NCBI RefSeq assembly: GCF_001514065.1 | Contig: NZ_KQ948428.1 | Span: 375,525 to 439,524, forward strand | DNA length: 64,000 nt | Reading direction: 5' to 3' | Origin: Streptomyces antibioticus | Lineage (GTDB): Bacteria > Actinomycetota > Actinomycetes > Streptomycetales > Streptomycetaceae | Shown here: piece after piece, positions 8,686-16,648 of the stretch | How the letters are laid out: the number at the start of each line of letters is the position of its first letter | Numbering within the stretch: position 1 is the first letter of the stretch | Notes under the pieces: model-generated | Told to the model about the DNA's origin: nothing | Databases searched by the model: none | What the model saw: the letters and a program-made list of their open reading frames with translations, nothing else | Translations under genes and position numbers: made by a program

Positions 8686-9939
8686 ATGATGCATCGCGGA
8701 AGACACCGCAGGCGGAAGCGGGGCAAAGCGCTGCGCGCGTTCCTGGCCGGGACCGCCCTCGCACTCACCGCCGCGGCCACCATGATCAGCGCCTCGCAGG
8801 CCACCGTCGCCGCCGATCCGGGCGCCCTGAAGCCGCTGGCCACCGCCGCCGAGACCGACGCCCTGCGGCTGCATGAGCAGTTGGAGCCGCGGTCCACTCT
8901 CGACCGGCTCGCCTCCGCGATGGGGCGGCCGGAGGGTGTCGGTGCCGTCCTCGCCGACGCCGACCACACCCTGCGCGCCGCGGCCGACTGCGCCCCGGCC
9001 GAGCGCAAGGCCCTGCCCGTCGAGCCCGCGGCCACCCGCGCCTACTGCTGGGGCGCCGCCGACACCCGCTCCTGGCGGCCCGGCGCGGTCACCACCTCGG
9101 GCGACGCCGACGACGACGGGCTGTGGGGGCAGAACCGGGTGATCCTCTCCGCCTGGAGCCAGGGTGCCCACGATCTGGCCCGGGTCGCGTTCATCGACGC
9201 GAACGACCTCGACCGCCTCACCTACGCCTGGGTGCTGCTCGCCGTCCCCGTCGACGGCGGCCGCGACTACCGTGCACTCGACTCGCAGGTCTCCGGCATG
9301 GTCTGGTACCAGGACAAGCTGCTGGTCACCGCGGCCGACGGGCTGTACGTGTACGACATGAACCGCGTCCAGCGCGCCACCACGAACGCCCCCGCGGTCG
9401 GCCGGGTGGACGGCGGCTGGGCGGCGCACGGCAACCGCTGGGTGCTGCCCGCCGTCGGCAGCTACCGCGCCGGCGCCACGCACCCCGACTACCTCTCCCT
9501 GGACCGCAGCACCTCCCCCGACAGCCTGGTGGCGAGCGACTGGGTCTCCACGGACAGCGACCGCGACGTCCGGCTGTGGCGGTACGACCTCACCTCGTCC
9601 TCCGACCGCTCCGGCCTGCTCACCACGGACCCGACCGGGTACACCCCCGTCGACGAGGCGTACGAGACGAAGACACCCGGCGTCGGGGCCGTCCTGTCGT
9701 ACCGCTCCGAGTGGTATCTGGGCCGTACGTCGGACGACCAGGGCGGCCGCGGGACGCTGTGGCGGCAGGACGCGACCGGCGCCCGCGCCACCCGCTGCGG
9801 CACCGACGAGACCACCCGCTGCTGGAGCGGCGAGGCGGAGTCCCTGTCCTACTGGGAGGCAACGGGCGAGGTGTGGTCCCAGTCCGGCCGCACGCTGTTC
9901 GCACTGCCGCTGAGCACGATCGACGGGGCTTTGCGGTAG
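8686..9939 (+). CDS. Secreted protein of unknown function
   Basis: This 417-residue protein has an N-terminal signal: an Arg/Lys-rich stretch (RGRHRRRKRGK), a hydrophobic core (AFLAGTALALTAAATM), and cleavage likely after SQATVAA. The start at 8686 is chosen because GGGAGG lies seven bases upstream. The mature part has repeated beta-strand-like segments with Trp and Asp (VSGMVWYQDKLLVTAADGLYVYD, WAAHGNRWVLPAVGSY), suggesting a propeller-like extracellular domain, and several paired Cys residues. No enzymatic motif was recognised. It stands alone between two unrelated genes and is followed by a hairpin. Confidence 0.75.
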   Translation: MMHRGRHRRRKRGKALRAFLAGTALALTAAATMISASQATVAADPGALKPLATAAETDALRLHEQLEPRSTLDRLASAMGRPEGVGAVLADADHTLRAAADCAPAERKALPVEPAATRAYCWGAADTRSWRPGAVTTSGDADDDGLWGQNRVILSAWSQGAHDLARVAFIDANDLDRLTYAWVLLAVPVDGGRDYRALDSQVSGMVWYQDKLLVTAADGLYVYDMNRVQRATTNAPAVGRVDGGWAAHGNRWVLPAVGSYRAGATHPDYLSLDRSTSPDSLVASDWVSTDSDRDVRLWRYDLTSSSDRSGLLTTDPTGYTPVDEAYETKTPGVGAVLSYRSEWYLGRTSDDQGGRGTLWRQDATGARATRCGTDETTRCWSGEAESLSYWEATGEVWSQSGRTLFALPLSTIDGALR

Positions 9940-9960
9940 GCCGGCGGGCCTCTCCCGCAG

Positions 9961-9990
9961 CTCGGCGGGCCGCTGCGGCGGACCGCCGAG
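9961..9990. terminator. GC-rich hairpin after the secreted protein gene
   Basis: CTCGGCGG (9961-9968) pairs with CCGCCGAG (9983-9990), and an inner CCGC/GCGG pair lengthens the stem. It lies 21 bases after the stop at 9939. No T-run follows, which is usual in Streptomyces. Confidence 0.55.
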
Positions 9991-10056
9991 CCCGGGCCGA
10001 TCATCGGACCCGGGGTGGATCGACAGATCGCCGGGCCGGATGGTTGCCTGGGGGGC

Positions 10057-10629
10057 ATGCCCAATATCCCCGTGACCACCTGGTCCCTTGAGCAGACCGC
10101 TCCGACCGACCTTCTCCCGGCCGCCGCGCCGGAAGGCGATGTCCGGATCGTCCGTGCCGAGGTGCCCTCCCCCGAATTCAGCCGTTTCCTCTACGCCTCC
10201 GTCGGCGGCGACATCCGCTGGATCGACCGGCTGGGCTGGACGTACGCCCAGTGGGAGGAGCACCTGAACCGGCCGGGCGTGGAGACCTGGGTGGCGTACG
10301 ACCGGGGGACGCCCGCGGGGTACGTGGAGCTGGAGCCGCAGGACGACGGGGTCGTGGAGATCGTCTACTTCGGGCTGATCCCGGGCTTCCGGGGCCGGCG
10401 GATCGGCGGCCATCTGCTGTCGTACGGCGCCGCGCGCGCCTGGGACCTGGCGGACCGCTGGCCGGGGCTGACCGACACCAAGCGGGTGTGGCTGCACACG
10501 TGCAGCCTGGACGGCGAGCACGCGATGGCCAACTACCAGCGCCGGGGCTTCACGCTCTTCGACACCAAGGTCGAGGAGCAGCCGCAGGTCACCGCGCCGG
10601 GCCCCTGGCCGGGAGCACACCCCGCCTGA
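10057..10629 (+). CDS. GNAT family N-acetyltransferase
   Basis: The 190-residue protein has the GNAT core: TWVAYDRGTPAGYVELE (central beta-hairpin), VVEIVYFGLIPGFRGRRIGG with the acetyl-CoA pyrophosphate loop (GFRGRRIG, the R/QxxGxG motif), and a late NYQRRGF segment that closes the fold. The ATG at 10057 is preceded by GGGGGG. The acceptor substrate is unknown. The gene ends 162 bases before the leader peptide of the sulfur operon and is separated from it by a strong hairpin. Confidence 0.85.
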   Translation: MPNIPVTTWSLEQTAPTDLLPAAAPEGDVRIVRAEVPSPEFSRFLYASVGGDIRWIDRLGWTYAQWEEHLNRPGVETWVAYDRGTPAGYVELEPQDDGVVEIVYFGLIPGFRGRRIGGHLLSYGAARAWDLADRWPGLTDTKRVWLHTCSLDGEHAMANYQRRGFTLFDTKVEEQPQVTAPGPWPGAHPA

Positions 10630-10703
10630 CCTCGGCCTTCCGCTGCGCGGCATAGCGCGGCTGACCTGCGCGGACAAGACCTCCCGCAGCGCATGTGATC
10701 GAC

Positions 10704-10738
10704 GACACCCTTGTCTCGCTCTTCGAGACAAGGGTGTC
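10704..10738. terminator. Perfect 15-bp stem-loop before the sulfur operon
   Basis: The left arm 10704-10718 and right arm 10724-10738 are exact reverse complements (GACACCCTTGTCTCG and its complement) around a five-base loop, CTCTT. It most simply insulates the acetyltransferase gene from the sulfur operon. The gene-free stretch 10630-11004 contains this hairpin, a small CTGGAC/GTCCAG repeat near 10755-10769, and the leader peptide gene at 10792. Confidence 0.7.
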
Positions 10739-10791
10739 CGCATGATGGACGAAGCTGGACTGTGTCCAGATCGCCGTGACACGCTTCCGTC

Positions 10792-10875
10792 ATGTCTGGA
10801 ACTGGAATTGCCTTGGTGAGTCGGCGGCACGTCGACCTCGGCCGTATGTCCAGCGCCATCTGTCCGGCGCGCTGA
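10792..10875 (+). CDS. Putative cysteine-responsive leader peptide of the sulfur operon
   Basis: This 27-codon frame begins MSGTGIALVSRRHVDLGR and ends MSSAICPAR before TGA. The SRRHVDL...SSA.C pattern is that of short putative leader peptides found before sulfur-metabolism operons in actinomycetes. Its only Cys codon, 24, is four codons from the end, so ribosome behaviour there could report cysteinyl-tRNA supply. It ends 129 bases before sirA. No ribosome site precedes the ATG, which suggests leaderless translation. Identification rests on family memory plus the late Cys; attenuation itself is inferred. Confidence 0.7.
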   Translation: MSGTGIALVSRRHVDLGRMSSAICPAR

Positions 10876-11004
10876 CGAGCCGCAGCCCGCCGCTTTCTCC
10901 TGACTCTCTGGTTTTCCCCCGCGCAATGAGGCGCACCTATTTCCATGCGCCCGTACGCGCAGGTCAGAGCCGCTGTCCCGCCTGTCCCGAAGGACGTAAC
11001 AACC

Positions 11005-12702
11005 ATGGCCGCCACCCCGCAGAACCCTGCCGCCGCGACTCCCCGCCGCAAGGTGAGCCGTCACCGCGGTGAGGGTCAGTGGGCCGCGGGGCACCACACC
11101 CCGCTGAACGGCAACGAGCAGTTCAAGAAGGACGACGACGGTCTCAATGTGCGGACACGCATTGAGACGATCTACTCGAAGCGCGGCTTCGACTCGATCG
11201 ACCCCAACGACCTGCGCGGCCGGATGCGCTGGTGGGGGCTCTACACCCAGCGCAAGCCCGGGATCGACGGCGGCAAGACCGCGATCCTGGAGCCGGAGGA
11301 GCTGGACGACAAGTACTTCATGCTGCGGGTGCGGATCGACGGCGGACGCCTCACCACCCAGCAGCTGCGCGTGATCGGCGAGATCTCGCAGGAGTTCGCG
11401 CGCGGCAGCGCGGACATCACCGACCGGCAGAACATCCAGCTGCACTGGATCCGTATCGAGGACGTCCCGGAGATCTGGAACCGCCTTGAGGCGGTCGGCC
11501 TGTCCACGACCGAGGCCTGCGGTGACACCCCGCGCGTGATCATCGGCTCACCCGTCGCCGGTATCGCCGAGGACGAGATCATCGACGGCACCTGGGCGGT
11601 CGACGAGATCCACGAGCGGTACATCGGCAGCAAGGAGTTCTCCAACCTGCCGCGCAAGTTCAAGACGGCGATCTCCGGCTCCCCGCTGCTCGACGTGGTC
11701 CACGAGATCAACGACATCGCGTTCGTCGGTGTCGAGCACCCCGAGCACGGCCCCGGCTTCGACCTGTGGGTCGGCGGCGGCCTCTCCACCAACCCCAAGC
11801 TGGGCGTCCGGCTCGGCGCCTGGGTGCCGCTGGAGGAGGTCCCGGAGGTGTGGGCCGGCGTGGTCGGCATCTTCCGCGACTGGGGCTACCGGCGCCTGCG
11901 CACCCGCGCCCGGCTGAAGTTCCTCGTCGCCGACTGGGGCCCGGAGAAGTTCCGCCAGGTCCTGGAGGACGACTACCTCAAGCGCAAGCTGGTCGACGGC
12001 CCCGGCCCCGCCGACCCCTCGGGCCGCTGGCGCGACCACGTCGGTGTGCACCGGCAGAAGGACGGCCGCTACTACGTCGGCTTCGCGCCGCGTGTCGGCC
12101 GGGTCGACGGCGCCACCCTCACGAAGATCGCCGAGGCGGCCGAGGCGCACGGCTCCGGCCGGGTCCGGACCACCGTCGAGCAGAAGATGATCATCCTCGA
12201 TGTCGAGGAGGCCCAGGTCGAGCCGCTCGTCGAGGCCCTGGAGGCGCTCGACCTGACGGCCAGGCCCTCCTCCTTCCGGCGCGGCACCATGGCCTGCACC
12301 GGCATCGAGTACTGCAAGCTGGCCATCGTCGAGACCAAGGCGCGCGGCGCCGCGCTGATCGACGAGCTGGAGCGCCGTATCCCGGACTTCGACGAGCCGC
12401 TCACCATCAACCTCAACGGCTGCCCGAACGCCTGCGCCCGTATCCAGGTGGCGGACATCGGTCTCAAGGGCCAGCTGGTCCTCAACGACCGGGGCGAGCA
12501 GGTCGAGGGCTTTCAGGTGCACCTCGGTGGCGCGCTGGGTCTGGAGGCCGGTTTCGGCCGCAAGGTCCGCGGCCTGAAGGTCACCTCCGAGGAGCTGCCC
12601 GACTACGTCGAGCGGGTCCTGAAGCGGTTCCAGGCCGAGCGCGAGGAGGGCGAGCGGTTCGCCGCCTGGGCCTCGCGCGCCTCGGAGGAGGCCCTCTCAT
12701 GA
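11005..12702 (+). CDS. sirA: Ferredoxin-dependent sulfite reductase
   Basis: This enzyme reduces sulfite to sulfide with six electrons from ferredoxin. The 565-residue length matches the actinobacterial SirA/NirA type. The [4Fe-4S]-siroheme ligands are visible as Cys431 and Cys437 (ACTGIEYCK) and Cys473 and Cys477 (NLNGCPNACAR). Siroheme-binding regions include DITDRQNIQLHW and TTEACGDTPRVIIGSPVAG. WWGLYTQRKPG holds the Tyr that in relatives can cross-link to a Cys near the active site. The ATG at 11005 follows GAAGGACG. It heads a tight operon with ATGA overlap into the next gene. Confidence 0.95.
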   Translation: MAATPQNPAAATPRRKVSRHRGEGQWAAGHHTPLNGNEQFKKDDDGLNVRTRIETIYSKRGFDSIDPNDLRGRMRWWGLYTQRKPGIDGGKTAILEPEELDDKYFMLRVRIDGGRLTTQQLRVIGEISQEFARGSADITDRQNIQLHWIRIEDVPEIWNRLEAVGLSTTEACGDTPRVIIGSPVAGIAEDEIIDGTWAVDEIHERYIGSKEFSNLPRKFKTAISGSPLLDVVHEINDIAFVGVEHPEHGPGFDLWVGGGLSTNPKLGVRLGAWVPLEEVPEVWAGVVGIFRDWGYRRLRTRARLKFLVADWGPEKFRQVLEDDYLKRKLVDGPGPADPSGRWRDHVGVHRQKDGRYYVGFAPRVGRVDGATLTKIAEAAEAHGSGRVRTTVEQKMIILDVEEAQVEPLVEALEALDLTARPSSFRRGTMACTGIEYCKLAIVETKARGAALIDELERRIPDFDEPLTINLNGCPNACARIQVADIGLKGQLVLNDRGEQVEGFQVHLGGALGLEAGFGRKVRGLKVTSEELPDYVERVLKRFQAEREEGERFAAWASRASEEALS

Positions 12703-12878
12703 GCGAACGGGCCGCCCCCTTCTACTGCCCCTACTGCGGCGACGAGGACCTGCGCCCGTCCGAGCAGGGTCACGGCGCGTGGGAATGCGCGGCGTGCAAC
12801 CGCGCATTCCAGCTGAAGTTCCTCGGGCTGCTCGCCCGGGGTCTTCAGCCCAACGACGCAGGGGGAGACGAGATATGA
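12699..12878 (+). CDS. Small four-cysteine zinc-ribbon-like protein of the sulfur operon
   Basis: A 59-residue protein with two CxxC knuckles, CPYC and CAAC, about 20 residues apart, and a short helical tail, FQLKFLGLLARGLQP. The pattern fits a zinc ribbon or small rubredoxin-like metal site. Its start overlaps the sirA stop (ATGA) and its stop overlaps the cysH start (ATGA), so it is made with both reductases. It could be an electron carrier, an assembly factor or a scaffold for them. I know it as a conserved companion of sirA in actinomycetes but not with a proven function. Confidence 0.85.
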   Translation: MSERAAPFYCPYCGDEDLRPSEQGHGAWECAACNRAFQLKFLGLLARGLQPNDAGGDEI

Positions 12879-13585
12879 CCGCGGTTCAGGAAGACCGTAC
12901 GACCGACGAGCTCAAGGCCCTCGCCGAGCAGGCGGGCCGTGACCTGGAGGACGCCTCCGCCCTGGAGATCCTCCAGTGGGCGGTCGGCACCTTCGGCAAG
13001 CGCTTCTGCGTGACCTCCTCGATGGAGGACGCGGTCGTCGCCCATCTCGCGTCCCGCGCGATGAAGGGCGTCGACGTCGTCTTCCTCGACACGGGCTACC
13101 ACTTCGAGGAGACCATCGGCACCCGGGACGCGGTCGAGGCCGTGATGGACGTCAACGTCATCACGCTCACCCCGCGCCGGACGGTCGCCGAACAGGACGC
13201 GGAGTACGGCCCCAAGCTGCACGACCGCGACCCGGACCTGTGCTGCAAGCTGCGCAAGGTCCAGCCCCTGGAGCAGGGCCTGACGAACTACCTGGCCTGG
13301 GCGACCGGCCTGCGCCGCGACGAGTCCCCGACCCGGGCGAACACCCCGGTCGTCGGCTGGGACGAGAAGCGGCAGAAGGTCAAGATCTCCCCGATCGCCC
13401 GCTGGACCCAGGACGACGTGGACGCGTACGTCGCCGAGCACGGCGTCCTCACCAACCCGCTGCTGATGGACGGCTACGCCTCGGTCGGCTGCGCTCCCTG
13501 CACCCGCCGGGTGCTGGAGGGCGAGGACGCGCGCGCCGGCCGCTGGGCGGGGCGCGGCAAGACCGAGTGCGGGCTGCACGGATGA
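12875..13585 (+). CDS. cysH: Phosphoadenylyl/adenylyl-sulfate reductase
   Basis: It reduces activated sulfate to sulfite. The 236 residues carry the PP-loop-like SSMEDAVVAHL region, VDVVFLDTGYHF, the paired cysteines Cys123-Cys124 (DLCCKLRKVQPL), Cys206 and Cys209 (VGCAPCTRR), and the C-terminal redox-active ECGLH (Cys232). The CC...CxxC set is the [4Fe-4S] signature typical of enzymes that accept APS. An APS kinase gene follows directly, so use of PAPS is also possible. GGGGGAG precedes the ATG, which overlaps the preceding stop. Confidence 0.93.
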   Translation: MTAVQEDRTTDELKALAEQAGRDLEDASALEILQWAVGTFGKRFCVTSSMEDAVVAHLASRAMKGVDVVFLDTGYHFEETIGTRDAVEAVMDVNVITLTPRRTVAEQDAEYGPKLHDRDPDLCCKLRKVQPLEQGLTNYLAWATGLRRDESPTRANTPVVGWDEKRQKVKISPIARWTQDDVDAYVAEHGVLTNPLLMDGYASVGCAPCTRRVLEGEDARAGRWAGRGKTECGLHG

Positions 13586-13608
13586 CGACGACATCTCAGG
13601 AGAACCAA

Positions 13609-14145
13609 GTGACGACCGGAGCCACCGTCTGGCTCACGGGTCTGCCGAGTGCCGGCAAGACCACCATCGCGTACGAGCTGGCCGGCCGGCTGCGCGAGGA
13701 GGGCCACCTCGTCGAGGTGCTCGACGGCGACGAGATCCGCGAGTTCATCTCCGCGGGCCTCGGCTTCAGCCGCGAGGACCGGCACACCAACGTGCAGCGC
13801 ATCGGCTTCCTCGCCGAACTGCTCGCCCGCAACGGCGTCAAGGCGCTGGTCCCGGTGATCGCGCCGTACGCGGACAGCCGTGAGGCGGTGCGCAAGCGCC
13901 ACCAGGAGGGTGGGGCCGCCTACATCGAGGTGCACGTGGCGACCCCGGTCGAGGTGTGCTCCGTACGCGATGTGAAGGGTCTGTACGCCAAGCAGGCCGC
14001 GGGCGAGCTGACCGGGCTGACGGGTGTCGACGACCCGTACGAGGCGCCCGAGGCGCCCGATCTGCGCATCGAGTCCCAGAACCAGACCGTCCAGGAATCC
14101 GCGGCGGCCGTTCACGCGCTGCTCACCGAGAGGGGACTGGCATGA
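13609..14145 (+). CDS. cysC: Adenylyl-sulfate kinase
   Basis: It phosphorylates APS to PAPS. The P-loop GLPSAGKT sits at residues 11-18, followed by VEVLDGDEIREF and FSREDRHTNVQRIGFLAELL, all diagnostic of CysC, within 178 residues. The start is uncertain. GTG at 13609 has AGGAG six bases upstream and gives the usual family length. An in-frame ATG at 13582 overlaps the cysH stop and would add nine residues. The gene overlaps cysD by ATGA. Confidence 0.93.
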   Translation: MTTGATVWLTGLPSAGKTTIAYELAGRLREEGHLVEVLDGDEIREFISAGLGFSREDRHTNVQRIGFLAELLARNGVKALVPVIAPYADSREAVRKRHQEGGAAYIEVHVATPVEVCSVRDVKGLYAKQAAGELTGLTGVDDPYEAPEAPDLRIESQNQTVQESAAAVHALLTERGLA

Positions 14146-15080
14146 CGACGACCGTCGCGGCGGTGACGGAGGGCACGCAACAGCCGTACGCCCTCTCGCA
14201 CTTGGACGCCCTGGAGTCCGAGGCCGTCCACATCTTCCGTGAGGTGGCGGGTGAGTTCGAGCGGCCGGTGATCCTCTTCTCCGGCGGCAAGGACTCCATC
14301 GTCATGCTGCACCTGGCGCTGAAGGCGTTCGCCCCGGCGGCGATCCCCTTCTCGCTGCTGCACGTGGACACCGGGCACAACTTCCCCGAGGTCCTTGAGT
14401 ACCGGGACCGGACGGTGGCCAAGCACGGGCTGCGGCTGCATGTCGCCTCCGTGCAGGACTACATCGACCGGGGTGTGCTGAAGGAGCGTCCGGACGGCAC
14501 CCGCAATCCGCTCCAGACGCTGCCGCTGACCGAGAAGATCCAGTCGGAGAAGTTCGACGCCGTTTTCGGCGGTGGGCGTCGGGACGAGGAGAAGGCCCGG
14601 GCCAAGGAGCGGGTGTTCTCGCTGCGGGACGAGTTCTCGCAGTGGGACCCGCGACGGCAGCGGCCCGAGCTGTGGAACCTCTACAACGGGCGGCACGCTC
14701 CCGGCGAGCACGTCCGCGTCTTCCCGCTCAGCAACTGGACCGAGCTGGACGTCTGGCAGTACATCGCCCGTGAGGGCATCGAGCTGCCGGAGATCTACTT
14801 CGCGCACGAGCGTGAGGTGTTCCAGCGGGCCGGCATGTGGCTGACGGCCGGCGAGTGGGGCGGCCCGAAGGAGACGGAGACCGTCGAGACGCGCCTGGTG
14901 CGCTACCGCACGGTCGGCGACATGTCCTGCACCGGTGCCGTGGACTCCGACGCCGTGACGCTGGAGCAGGTCATCACGGAGATCGCCGCCTCCCGGCTGA
15001 CCGAGCGCGGCGCGACCCGCGCCGACGACAAGATGTCCGAGGCCGCGATGGAAGACCGTAAGCGCGAGGGGTACTTCTAA
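14142..15080 (+). CDS. cysD: Sulfate adenylyltransferase subunit 2
   Basis: The catalytic PP-ATPase subunit of the CysDN ATP sulfurylase, which makes APS from sulfate and ATP. The pyrophosphate loop FSGGKDS is at about residue 45. LLHVDTGHNFPEVLEYRD, DAVFGGGRRDEEKARAKERV and FPLSNWTELDVWQYI are family hallmarks. The length of 312 residues is normal. It overlaps cysC by four bases and is followed by cysN after a two-base gap, so the two subunits are produced together. Confidence 0.96.
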   Translation: MTTTVAAVTEGTQQPYALSHLDALESEAVHIFREVAGEFERPVILFSGGKDSIVMLHLALKAFAPAAIPFSLLHVDTGHNFPEVLEYRDRTVAKHGLRLHVASVQDYIDRGVLKERPDGTRNPLQTLPLTEKIQSEKFDAVFGGGRRDEEKARAKERVFSLRDEFSQWDPRRQRPELWNLYNGRHAPGEHVRVFPLSNWTELDVWQYIAREGIELPEIYFAHEREVFQRAGMWLTAGEWGGPKETETVETRLVRYRTVGDMSCTGAVDSDAVTLEQVITEIAASRLTERGATRADDKMSEAAMEDRKREGYF

Positions 15081-15082
15081 GC

Positions 15083-16417
15083 ATGAGCACGACGACTTCC
15101 GAGGCGCTCTCGGAGACGACCCTGCTGCGGTTCGCGACCGCGGGCTCCGTCGACGACGGCAAGTCCACCCTCGTCGGCCGGCTGCTGCACGACTCCAAGT
15201 CGGTGCTGACCGACCAGCTGGAGGCCGTGGAGCGCGCCTCGACCGCGCGCGGGCAGGAAGGTCCCGACCTCGCGCTCCTCACGGACGGTCTGCGGGCCGA
15301 GCGTGAGCAGGGCATCACGATCGACGTGGCGTACCGCTACTTCGCCACGGCCAAGCGGCGGTTCATCCTCGCCGACACCCCCGGCCATGTGCAGTACACC
15401 CGCAACATGGTGACGGGTGCCTCCACGGCCGAGCTGACGGTGATCCTCATCGACGCCCGCAACGGCGTCGTCGAGCAGACCCGGCGGCACGCCGCCCTCG
15501 CGGCGCTGCTGCGGGTCCCGCACGTGGTCCTCGCGGTCAACAAGATGGACCTCGTCGAGTACAAGGAGTCCGTGTTCGCGGCGATCGCCGAGGAGTTCAC
15601 GGCGTACGCGACCGAGCTGGGCGTCCCCGAGGTCACCGCGATCCCGATCTCGGCGCTCGCCGGTGACAACGTGGTGGAGCCGTCCGCCAACATGGACTGG
15701 TACGGCGGCCCGACCGTCCTGGAGCACCTGGAGACGGTCCCGGTCACCCACGACCTGAGCCACTGCCACGCGCGCCTGCCCGTGCAGTACGTGATCCGCC
15801 CGCAGACCGCCGAGCACCCCGACTACCGGGGGTACGCCGGTCAGATCGCCGCCGGTTCCTTCCGCGTCGGCGAGGCGGTCACCGTGCTGCCCTCGGGTCA
15901 CGCCTCGAAGATCGCCGGCATCGACCTGCTCGGCCAGTCCGTCGACGTCGCCTGGACCACCCAGTCGGTGACCGTCCTCCTGGAGGACGACATCGACATC
16001 TCGCGCGGCGATCTCATCGTGCCCAGCAAGGACGCGCCGCCCACCACCCAGGACATCGAGGCGACGGTGTGCCACGTCGCCGACGCCCCGCTGACCGTCG
16101 GCCACCGGGTGCTGCTCAAGCACGGCACCCGCACGGTGAAGGCGATCGTCAAGGACATCCCTTCCCGCCTCACGCTCGACGACCTGTCCCTGCACCCGCA
16201 CCCGGGACAGCTCGTCGCCAACGACATCGGCCGCGTGAAGATCCGCACCGCGGAACCGCTGCCGGTGGACTCCTACGCCGACTCGCGGCGCACGGGCTCG
16301 TTCATCCTGATCGACCCGAGCGACGGCACCACGCTCACCGCAGGCATGGTCGGCGAGTCGTTCGCGTCCCCCGAGCCCGTCAAGGACGCGGCCGAGGACG
16401 ACGGGTGGGACTTCTGA
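15083..16417 (+). CDS. cysN: Sulfate adenylyltransferase subunit 1 (GTPase)
   Basis: The GTP-hydrolysing subunit that drives APS synthesis by CysD. Translation-factor GTPase motifs are complete: G1 GSVDDGKST (residues 21-29), G3 DTPGH, G4 NKMD and an SAL G5. Two beta-barrel domains follow, as in EF-Tu. At 444 residues it is a stand-alone CysN, not fused to an APS kinase, consistent with the separate cysC in the same operon. Confidence 0.96.
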   Translation: MSTTTSEALSETTLLRFATAGSVDDGKSTLVGRLLHDSKSVLTDQLEAVERASTARGQEGPDLALLTDGLRAEREQGITIDVAYRYFATAKRRFILADTPGHVQYTRNMVTGASTAELTVILIDARNGVVEQTRRHAALAALLRVPHVVLAVNKMDLVEYKESVFAAIAEEFTAYATELGVPEVTAIPISALAGDNVVEPSANMDWYGGPTVLEHLETVPVTHDLSHCHARLPVQYVIRPQTAEHPDYRGYAGQIAAGSFRVGEAVTVLPSGHASKIAGIDLLGQSVDVAWTTQSVTVLLEDDIDISRGDLIVPSKDAPPTTQDIEATVCHVADAPLTVGHRVLLKHGTRTVKAIVKDIPSRLTLDDLSLHPHPGQLVANDIGRVKIRTAEPLPVDSYADSRRTGSFILIDPSDGTTLTAGMVGESFASPEPVKDAAEDDGWDF

Positions 16418-16418
16418 C

Positions 16419-16523
16419 ATGAACTCCACGGACTACTTCTCCACGTTCGCCAAGGAGGGCGGCCGCGTCGGCAGCGGTGACCTCGGCAGCGGACAGGGCG
16501 GAGTCGCGCGATGTGCGCGATGA
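16419..16523 (+). CDS. Possible 34-residue peptide between cysN and the ABC genes
   Basis: An ATG lies one base after the cysN stop and opens a frame beginning MNSTDYFSTFAKEGGRVG and ending VARCAR before TGA. Position and close spacing suggest translational coupling to cysN. The lone Cys third from the end recalls the sulfur leader peptide upstream of sirA, so it may be a second, internal attenuator. It may equally be a chance frame or the remnant of a longer gene. No family was recognised. Confidence 0.35.
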   Translation: MNSTDYFSTFAKEGGRVGSGDLGSGQGGVARCAR

Positions 16524-16648
16524 CGTACGCGCACTGCCTGCGCGCCCTGTCCCCCCACCCGACGTCCCGGAAGCGACGAAGACCTGCCGACCTCCCGGCC
16601 ACGACCTGAAAGACCGTGACCGCCGGGCCTCCGAGAGGAACACCTCCC

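Noticed and set aside
10740-11004. SAM-type riboswitch before sirA
   Set aside because: I looked for conserved riboswitch core motifs (such as GAGxGCCAGC) and did not see them. The leader peptide explains the region better.
7792-11445. A 1217-codon open frame on the minus strand
   Set aside because: It is antisense to four well-supported genes and has typical shadow composition. High GC makes such frames common.
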